Made by a program: the position numbers and the translations under genes. The notes beneath the pieces are model-generated. The model made no database searches. It was not told the DNA's origin and saw only the letters and a program-made list of their open reading frames with translations. Below are positions 1-4,249 of a stretch of DNA of 6,284 nucleotides, piece after piece. The stretch spans positions 1-6,284 of the forward strand of contig CAMNHD010000098.1 in assembly GCA_946538875.1 (NCBI GenBank), read 5' to 3'. This DNA is from an uncultured Treponema sp. GTDB lineage: Bacteria > Spirochaetota > Spirochaetia > Treponematales > Treponemataceae. The first letter of the stretch is position 1. Each line of letters opens with the position of its first letter.

Positions 1-121
1 ATTGATTGTCCGGGGTGGCGTGCGCTTGGCGGTGCTGCATCGGTTCGCGGTGACGCATCGGCTGCGCTGAGGCGTGAGCGCTTGGCGGTGCCGTGCATGC
101 CAAGTGCTGCCGCCCACTGCT
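1..121. repeat. GC-rich intergenic block with imperfect 18-bp repeats and a hairpin
   Basis: This block is about 72 % G+C over 61-120. Two adjacent 18-bp units, 25-42 and 43-60, match at 14 of 18 positions, and a more diverged copy follows. A 14-bp exact direct repeat (GCGCTTGGCGGTGC) lies at 22-35 and 78-91. Positions 78-86 and 99-107 form a 9-bp stem (one G-U pair) around a 12-nt loop, just past the stop codon of the leftward transporter gene. No T-run follows on either strand, so it is not a standard intrinsic terminator. One + strand frame is open from the window edge to 135, but its translation looks low-complexity and I do not call it a gene. It could be a REP-like repeat or a degraded coding tail. 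Confidence 0.5.
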
Positions 122-1474
122 CTAACTGCTGAGCGCCGCCCTCTGCATCCACTTTCCCCTGTAGTACCTGATAGTGCAGAGCACCGCAGTAGTAGTCCAA
201 GTGATGCCGTTTACCCACCAGACAGCCATGTAGCCCAATCCGGGAATGCTCGTGAACAAGGGCGAATATCCAATACGGCTGGAAACTTCCACAATACCGT
301 TCATCATCGCAAAGCCTGCATCACCGCATCCGTTCAGCACACCGCGGACAAGATAAATCATGCCAAGCGGAAAGTAGAACAGGCAGGTAAAGCGGATAGC
401 CTTTACACCAACAGCAATGACAGCCTCGTCTTTAACAAACAGGCGCACAATAAAGCGCCCCAGGAGAAAGTTCAGCGGAATCATCATTATGCTGAAGATA
501 AGCACAACCAGAAGCGCCTGCCTGTACCCCTTCTTTACCCTGTCAAGTTTATGGGCGCCCATGTTCTGCCCCGAATAAGTGGTGACAGCCGCCGCCAGAG
601 AACCGAATGGCTGGTGTGAAAGCTGCTCGATGCGGCCTTCAATTGTGTAGGCAGAGATGACAGTTTCGCCAAAAGAATTCACCACACCCTGCAGGACCAT
701 GCATGAAAGCGCAATCAGGGCACCCTGCATGGCAAGAGGAATACCAATGACAAAAGTCTTCTTGACAATATGAATATCCGGTTTAAGCTCGCCCTTTGCA
801 AAGTGAAAGTACTCCACCTTTTTAAAAGCGTACAAAAGACTCGCCGCCGCCGAAACAATCTGCGAAAGAATGGTTGCAAGACCAACCCCGAAAACGCCCC
901 ACTTGAACACAAGCACAAACACAAGGTCAAGAATCACATTGGTGATGCTGGCCACAATCAGAAAGTAAAGCGGAGTGCGTGAGTCCCCGAGAGCCCGGAG
1001 AATAGAAGAGACTCCGTTGTAAAAAGAAATCGCGATGATGCCGGAAAGTGTCACCCGCAGGTAAGTCAGGGCATCGTTGAAGATGGAAGCCGGAACCTTG
1101 AGCAGGTGGAGGACCGGTGCGGAAATCAGCAGACCAAGCGTAGTCACCGCAAGCGATACGGTAGACATAATTAAAAAGGAAGATGCAATGGCAGACTTGA
1201 CCTTGGCATGATCCTTTGCGCCGAAACACTGGGCCACAATTACGCCTATACCAGAGGCAAGACCTGCACAAAGAGAGAACATCAGAAAGTGGATGGAACC
1301 GCATGTGCCCACTGCCGCCAGAGCATCGGAGCCAACGTAGTTTCCCACCACCACAGAGTCCACCATGTTGTACAGCTGCTGGAAGATATTACCAATAAGA
1401 AGTGGCCATGTAAAACTGAGAATGTGCTTTACAGGACTGCCGGAAGTCATGTCGATAGTGCGGTTGTTTGCCAT
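122..1474 (-). CDS. MATE-family efflux transporter (multidrug/Na+ or H+ antiporter)
   Basis: This 450-residue polytopic inner-membrane protein belongs to the MATE family, which exports cationic drugs, dyes or metabolites in exchange for Na+ or H+. The length is normal for the family, and about twelve hydrophobic segments can be read. The N-terminal half carries the family's typical WPLLIGNIFQQLYNMVDS stretch (residues 23-40), then VVVGNYVGSDALAAVG. SSILRALGDSRTP (156-168) is the conserved region ending the first half. GQNMGAH (302-308) and RGVLNGCGDAG (377-387) mark matching places in the second half, so both MatE repeats are complete. The ATG at 1474 follows a ribosome binding site (AGAGGG, 1480-1485 on the minus strand) at 5-nt spacing. 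The gene is transcribed alone, divergent from the glycosidase gene. The substrate cannot be told from sequence. The sequence resembles the DinF/NorM-like clade common in Firmicutes and spirochaetes, but that placement is from memory. Confidence 0.93.
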   Translation of the reverse strand: MANNRTIDMTSGSPVKHILSFTWPLLIGNIFQQLYNMVDSVVVGNYVGSDALAAVGTCGSIHFLMFSLCAGLASGIGVIVAQCFGAKDHAKVKSAIASSFLIMSTVSLAVTTLGLLISAPVLHLLKVPASIFNDALTYLRVTLSGIIAISFYNGVSSILRALGDSRTPLYFLIVASITNVILDLVFVLVFKWGVFGVGLATILSQIVSAAASLLYAFKKVEYFHFAKGELKPDIHIVKKTFVIGIPLAMQGALIALSCMVLQGVVNSFGETVISAYTIEGRIEQLSHQPFGSLAAAVTTYSGQNMGAHKLDRVKKGYRQALLVVLIFSIMMIPLNFLLGRFIVRLFVKDEAVIAVGVKAIRFTCLFYFPLGMIYLVRGVLNGCGDAGFAMMNGIVEVSSRIGYSPLFTSIPGLGYMAVWWVNGITWTTTAVLCTIRYYRGKWMQRAALSS

Positions 1475-1527
1475 AAAATCCCTCTTGAAAAATCAAGGTT
1501 CAGTAGTTCAATGACGCAATAGAGATG

Positions 1528-1557
1528 ATAATGTAATTAAAACAAAATAATTGTCAA
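1528..1557 (-). promoter_or_regulatory. Putative sigma-70-type promoter for the MATE transporter
   Basis: On the minus strand a perfect -35 box, TTGACA, occupies 1557-1552. After 18 nt there is a weak -10 box, CATTAT, at 1533-1528 (4 of 6 consensus bases). AT-rich DNA upstream of the -35 could act as an UP element. This would give a 5' leader of roughly 45-50 nt before the ATG at 1474. The -35 is strong, but the -10 choice is uncertain (TATCAT at 1530-1525 fits better but sits 21 nt away). Confidence 0.45.
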
Positions 1558-1640
1558 GAGAAAATTGCATAACATTTTGTTAATGAAAATTAATTCATTT
1601 TTTATAAACCGGCCTGTAAATTCATACAATTACAATTGGC

Positions 1641-1745
1641 TTCAGACGGCCGTCACCCGCACCCGTGTACCCGTCTTCCAGGGTTCCGGCCCTGCCTCCA
1701 TTGCGGCATACGCCGCAACGCTCCGCGCCCTTCCAGCCGGGGGTA
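1641..1745. repeat. GC-rich intergenic island with three inverted repeats
   Basis: A block of about 100 bp (44 of 60 bases are G or C in 1681-1740) sits inside an AT-rich intergenic region. It contains a perfect 10-bp palindrome GACGGCCGTC (1645-1654), a 5-bp stem CAGGG/CCCTG with 6-nt loop (1679-1683, 1690-1694), and a 7-bp stem TTGCGGC/GCCGCAA with an ATAC tetraloop (1701-1707, 1712-1718). The short motif ACCCG occurs three times at 1655-1673. It lies upstream of both promoters, so it should not be in either mRNA leader. It resembles a REP/BIME-like dispersed element, but copy number elsewhere cannot be seen from here. Confidence 0.5.
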
Positions 1746-1768
1746 GTATTATGGGTTAAAAATATGGC

Positions 1769-1800
1769 TTGACAAAGTGTTTTAGGTGGGGTAGTATGAT
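1769..1800 (+). promoter_or_regulatory. Putative promoter of the GH30 gene
   Basis: A perfect -35 box TTGACA lies at 1769-1774. Two -10 candidates overlap: TAGTAT at 1792-1797 (17-nt spacer, 4 of 6 consensus) and TATGAT at 1795-1800 (20-nt spacer, 5 of 6). Either places the transcript start at about 1804-1807, inside the inverted repeat that follows. Confidence 0.6.
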
Positions 1801-1821
1801 TTATGAAAACCTTTTCATAAA
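1800..1821. promoter_or_regulatory. Perfect palindromic operator, LacI-family type
   Basis: The left arm TTTATGAAAA (1800-1809) and right arm TTTTCATAAA (1812-1821) are exact reverse complements around a CC centre. Size, TGAAAA half-site and central spacing match operators of LacI-family sugar repressors, which usually have a CG centre. It overlaps the predicted transcript start of the glycosidase gene, the position expected for repression. The repressor gene is not in the window. A hairpin acting in the mRNA leader is less likely because the transcript should start inside it. Confidence 0.6.
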
Positions 1822-1832
1822 CAGGAGAAACT

Positions 1833-3365
1833 ATGAAATCACTTCCGCGTATAGCTACTTTGGTACCGGCTGCAGTGGCAATGGCATTGACCGCTTCCTG
1901 CTCTGGTCAGAAAGATTCTGTTGAATTTGATCAGATTGTCAAGATTACCAAGGAAAAGGCATCTCCGTTCAACAACGGTGTCTTCCAGGGATGGGGCTCG
2001 AGTTTCTGCTGGTGGGCGAACCGTCTGGGTTATTCTGATGAATTGGCCCAGCAGACCGCTGATTTGTTTTACAGTGAAGACAAGGGTATCGGCCTGAACA
2101 TCATCCGCTACAACATCGGCGGCGGTGATGATCCTACTCATACACACATCAGACGTACTGACTCGGAAATGCCGGGATTCATGTACATTGACCAGAATGG
2201 TGAGCGTAAATATGACTGGACGGCTGATGCCAACCAGCGCAATGCTCTTAAAAAAGCCATGGAAGCCTGCGGACAGGGTGTCATTGTGGAAGCCTTCTCC
2301 AACTCACCGCCATATTTCATGACAAACAGCGGCTGTTCAAGCGGTGCCGTAAACTCAAACATGGACAATCTGCGCGAAGATGAATATGAAAACTTTGCAG
2401 AATACATGGCAACTGTGATGGAGCACTACAAGAACGAAGAGGGTATCTCTTTCCAGAGCGTGGATCCGATGAACGAACCGGCAACAAGTTACTGGGGCGC
2501 TTATTCATGGAAGCAGGAAGGCTGCCATTTTGATGCGGGAAAGAGCCAGTCACGTATTCTTGAGGAAATGCACAAGGCTTTGCTCCGCCACAATCTGAAC
2601 GATGTGATTCTCTGCGGTACCGACGAAACTGATGTTGACCAGCAGATTTCTTCATGGAACAGACTTTCAGACGAGGCTAAGTCGGCTGTTTCCAGAATAG
2701 ACACCCATACATACAGCGGTTCCCTGCTTAAGGATCTTAGGGAAACTGCTGTTGAAGCAGGCAAGAACCTGTGGATGTCAGAGGTTGACGGCGGTAATGT
2801 CGCCGGAATTGATGCTGGTCAGATGGGTGCAGGCCTGTGGCTTGGAAACAAGATTGTCTCTGACATGAACGGACTTCTCCCTTCCGCGTGGATTCTGTGG
2901 CAGATTGTGGACAACCACATTTCTTCTGAAGGCTACAATGGAAAACCTGACACTGGTATGCCGGACACGAACCGCGGCTACTGGGGTGTCTCTGCCTGTG
3001 ACCATGATAATCAGAAGATTATTCCTACAAAGAAATACTATGCCTTTGGTCAGTTCACCAAGTTTATCCGTCCGGGTGCGACAATCCTTGAGTCATCGGA
3101 AAAGACTCTTGCCGCATACGACAGGAACCGCAAACAGGTTATTGTTGTGGCAGTGAACGACAGGCCGAAGGATCTGGAATACAAACTGGACCTTTCTTCT
3201 TTCAAGAAGACTGGAAAGACCGCACGGGTTGTAAGAACCAGCGGACAGCTTGCGGATGGAGAAAATCTTGCGGAGCTTGAACCAATCAATGTAAACAAGA
3301 AGACGCTGGGGGCTCACCTCCTGGCCAATTCAATTACCACATACATAATTGACGGCGTCTTTTAA
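1833..3365 (+). CDS. Exported GH30-family glycoside hydrolase, endo-beta-1,6-galactanase-like
   Basis: This 510-residue protein matches glycoside hydrolase family 30 (clan GH-A barrel plus a C-terminal beta-sandwich). Residues 1-23 form an export signal with a positive start, a hydrophobic core and a loose lipobox ending TASC (Cys23), so it is probably a lipoprotein; spirochaete lipoboxes are often non-canonical. FQGWGSSFCWWA (51-62) is the early barrel motif typical of the subfamily containing fungal endo-beta-1,6-galactanase (GH30_5). The acid/base is Glu215 in DPMNEP and the nucleophile Glu317 in LWMSEVDGG. Strand motifs SNSPPYFM (156-163) and WILWQIVD (353-360) are intact. Residues from about 410 on form the sandwich domain. 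It would cut beta-1,6-galactan side chains of plant arabinogalactan outside the cytoplasm. Substrate is inferred from family resemblance; another beta-glycan is possible. The ATG has AGGAG (1823-1827) at 5-nt spacing. The gene is monocistronic with its own operator and terminator. Confidence 0.88.
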   Translation: MKSLPRIATLVPAAVAMALTASCSGQKDSVEFDQIVKITKEKASPFNNGVFQGWGSSFCWWANRLGYSDELAQQTADLFYSEDKGIGLNIIRYNIGGGDDPTHTHIRRTDSEMPGFMYIDQNGERKYDWTADANQRNALKKAMEACGQGVIVEAFSNSPPYFMTNSGCSSGAVNSNMDNLREDEYENFAEYMATVMEHYKNEEGISFQSVDPMNEPATSYWGAYSWKQEGCHFDAGKSQSRILEEMHKALLRHNLNDVILCGTDETDVDQQISSWNRLSDEAKSAVSRIDTHTYSGSLLKDLRETAVEAGKNLWMSEVDGGNVAGIDAGQMGAGLWLGNKIVSDMNGLLPSAWILWQIVDNHISSEGYNGKPDTGMPDTNRGYWGVSACDHDNQKIIPTKKYYAFGQFTKFIRPGATILESSEKTLAAYDRNRKQVIVVAVNDRPKDLEYKLDLSSFKKTGKTARVVRTSGQLADGENLAELEPINVNKKTLGAHLLANSITTYIIDGVF

Positions 3366-3380
3366 CGGAATTTGATTCCG
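3366..3380 (+). other. Short hairpin right after the GH30 stop codon
   Basis: CGGAAT (3366-3371) and ATTCCG (3375-3380) form a perfect 6-bp stem with a 3-nt loop, starting on the first base after the stop codon. No T-run follows. It precedes the true terminator by 8 nt and might protect the mRNA 3' end or be chance. Confidence 0.35.
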
Positions 3381-3388
3381 ACCTCCTT

Positions 3389-3428
3389 GCGCCTCATCCA
3401 TTCGCAGCATGGGTGGGGCGCTTTTTTT
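3389..3428 (+). terminator. Rho-independent terminator of the GH30 gene
   Basis: Positions 3389-3401 pair with 3409-3421 through 13 consecutive base pairs (two G-U) around a 7-nt loop. Seven T's follow at once (3422-3428). On the minus strand no T-run follows, so it works only rightward. It insulates the glycosidase from the toxin-antitoxin module and marks where base composition changes. Confidence 0.92.
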
Positions 3429-3444
3429 GTTTTCGGTGCCATTT

Positions 3445-3481
3445 TGATACGATTTATTTATTGATATATAGATTGGTATCA
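3445..3481. promoter_or_regulatory. Inverted repeat over the toxin-antitoxin promoter, candidate autoregulation site
   Basis: TGATAC (3445-3450) and GTATCA (3476-3481) are exact inverted copies, extendable imperfectly inward (TGATACGAT against ATTGGTATCA). They flank the promoter's -35 box. Toxin-antitoxin operons are commonly repressed by their ribbon-helix-helix antitoxin binding such repeats; that this antitoxin binds here is inference. The 25-nt gap between half-sites is long for a single dimer. Confidence 0.35.
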
Positions 3482-3489
3482 TATACAAT
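3461..3489 (+). promoter_or_regulatory. Promoter of the toxin-antitoxin module
   Basis: The -35 box TTGATA (3461-3466) and -10 box TACAAT (3484-3489) each match consensus at 5 of 6 positions and are separated by exactly 17 nt. The expected transcript start is about 3496-3497, on the first base of the toxin ATG. A second, weaker pair (TTGATA 3444-3449, TATAGA 3467-3472) lies upstream and would give a short leader. Confidence 0.6.
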
Positions 3490-3496
3490 ACTATTA

Positions 3497-3916
3497 ATGA
3501 AACATCTTGTAGTAATCGATACAAATGTCGTTCTGTCAGCTTTGCAAAGCAAAAACGGAAAATCATTTGGATTGATTTCAAAAATTGGCAGTGGTTTATT
3601 TGACTTTGCAATTTCAGTTCCTCTTGTTCTGGAATATGAGGCTATCTTGAAAAAACATCTAGACAGAAATATTTTTTCGGATTCTGACATTGAAGATTTT
3701 ATTGACTACATTTGTAGTGTCGGAATTAAAACAAAAATTTTTTATCTTTGGAGACCTTGTTTGCGAGATCCGTTTGATGACCATGTTCTTGAGCTTGCAA
3801 TAAATGCAGGTGCAGAAACAATTGTTACCTTTAATAAGAAGAATTTTCTGGAATCCGAATCTTTAGGTATAAAAATTCAAACTCCAAAGGAATTTTTGGA
3901 AGAAATGGAGGTGTAA
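3497..3916 (+). CDS. PIN-domain toxin of a type II toxin-antitoxin system
   Basis: This 139-residue protein is a single PIN domain of the family annotated as 'putative toxin-antitoxin system toxin component, PIN family' (COG1569-like). Such toxins are Mg2+-dependent endoribonucleases held inactive by a paired antitoxin. Asp8 in VVIDTNVVLSAL is the first metal ligand, Glu46 in VPLVLEYEA the second, and RDPFDD (90-95) gives the third acidic cluster. The last motif reads VTFNKKNF (110-117), where relatives often have Asp at residue 116, so one acidic position is Asn. The ATG at 3497 is chosen because the domain starts at once there; a longer frame from 3413 would add 28 residues encoded across the terminator and promoter. 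No Shine-Dalgarno precedes the ATG. The antitoxin gene starts 2 bp after the stop, so the order is toxin first. The DNA is AT-rich, unlike the glycosidase gene. Confidence 0.88.
   Translation: MKHLVVIDTNVVLSALQSKNGKSFGLISKIGSGLFDFAISVPLVLEYEAILKKHLDRNIFSDSDIEDFIDYICSVGIKTKIFYLWRPCLRDPFDDHVLELAINAGAETIVTFNKKNFLESESLGIKIQTPKEFLEEMEV
3907..3911 (+). promoter_or_regulatory. Antitoxin ribosome binding site inside the toxin's 3' end
   Basis: GGAGG lies 7 nt before the antitoxin ATG and within the last toxin codons. The toxin start has no such site, so translation would favour the antitoxin from the shared mRNA, which fits the need for antitoxin excess. Confidence 0.7.
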
Positions 3917-3918
3917 AA

Positions 3919-4152
3919 ATGACTACATTAAGTTTAAGACTACCAGATTCTTACCATGCAATGGTAAAAGAAATAACCGCAAAAGAAGAAATTTCAATAA
4001 ATCAGTTCATTATATCCGCTGTTGCAGAGAAAATTTCTGCTTTGGAAACTCAGAATTATCTGGAAGAAAGAGCTGAAAGAGGTTCTCGAAATAAATTTAT
4101 GGCAGTTTTATCAAAAGTGCCCGATACAGAACCTGCTGACTACGACAGATAA
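3919..4152 (+). CDS. Ribbon-helix-helix antitoxin, HicB-family type
   Basis: This 77-residue protein begins with a ribbon-helix-helix DNA-binding fold. TLSLRLPDSYHAMVKEITAK (3-22) gives the beta-strand and first helix, and ISINQFIISAVAEKISAL (25-42) the turn and second helix. The C-terminal tail, with YLEERAERGSRNKFMAVL (47-64) and KVPDTEPADYDR (66-77), matches proteins annotated as 'toxin-antitoxin system HicB family antitoxin' that pair with PIN toxins. The tail is expected to fold onto the toxin active site, and the N-terminus to bind the operon's operator. It lacks the HicB partial RNase H domain, so the HicB label is by annotation habit only; RelB/Arc-like would also fit. The gene is 2 bp downstream of the toxin gene and ends 3 bp before the attC-like site. 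Confidence 0.85.
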   Translation: MTTLSLRLPDSYHAMVKEITAKEEISINQFIISAVAEKISALETQNYLEERAERGSRNKFMAVLSKVPDTEPADYDR

Positions 4153-4154
4153 TC

Positions 4155-4216
4155 ACATAACAAGAAGTTCAGCCGACACAGGCTCAAGGCCTGTGCGGTT
4201 TAACTCATTGTTATGC
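4155..4216 (+). other. Integron attC-like recombination site (59-base element)
   Basis: A 62-nt imperfect palindrome begins 3 nt after the antitoxin stop. The outer boxes are CATAAC (4156-4161, R'') and GTTATG (4210-4215, R'), exact inverse copies. R' GTTATGC differs from the attC core consensus GTTRRRY at one base. The arms pair further through AA/TT, leave a two-base unpaired spot (4164-4165 against 4206-4207), and re-pair through AGTT/AACT and AGCCG/CGGTT. They leave A4176 unpaired in one arm only, then close with CACAGGC/GCCTGTG around TCAAG (4184-4188). Unpaired central spacer and extrahelical base are the hallmarks of folded attC. TTCAGCCGAC and GCGGTTTAACTCA resemble the known aadA attC arms. 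The orientation, with R' downstream of the gene, is correct for a cassette holding the toxin-antitoxin pair. The predicted crossover is G4210/T4211. Confidence 0.8.
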
Positions 4217-4249
4217 TCACACGCTATTGGTGTGGATTGGAGAAGAAAA

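Larger units (their letters stand above)
1475..1832. other. Divergent intergenic region between transporter and glycosidase genes
   Basis: These 358 bases hold no convincing gene. From right to left they contain the glycosidase ribosome binding site, operator and promoter (1769-1827), a GC-rich hairpin island (about 1641-1745), an AT-rich stretch (about 22 % G+C over 1561-1620) with an AATGAA/TTCATT inverted repeat (1582-1587 and 1594-1599), and the transporter promoter and ribosome binding site (1480-1557). A 64-codon reading frame at 1565-1759 has no ribosome binding site and runs across the hairpin island. It is treated as chance. Confidence 0.75.

Noticed and set aside
74..619. A 181-codon + strand reading frame
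   Set aside because: It lies antisense to the transporter gene, has no recognisable motif, and reads as low-complexity shadow sequence.
1567..1588. GCATAACATTTTGTTAATG as an attI or attC half-site resembling the R box
   Set aside because: Only the 6-base core is shared, there is no inner stem, and it lies between housekeeping-type genes far from the cassette.
1565..1759. A 64-codon reading frame in the divergent intergenic region
   Set aside because: It has no ribosome binding site and spans the hairpin island; the translation shows no recognisable domain.
3413..3496. A longer N-terminus for the PIN toxin from 3413
   Set aside because: It begins inside the terminator stem and reads through the promoter; the PIN fold begins directly at 3497.
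4218..4234. CACAC/GTGTG hairpin between attC and the leucine-rich-repeat gene
   Set aside because: Five base pairs with a 7-nt loop and no T-run is within chance expectation; it is not a terminator or recognised riboswitch.
4022..4249. An in-frame extension of the leucine-rich-repeat gene starting at 4022
   Set aside because: It overlaps the antitoxin gene and crosses the attC site, has no ribosome binding site, and would bury the signal peptide that starts at 4250 behind a good Shine-Dalgarno.
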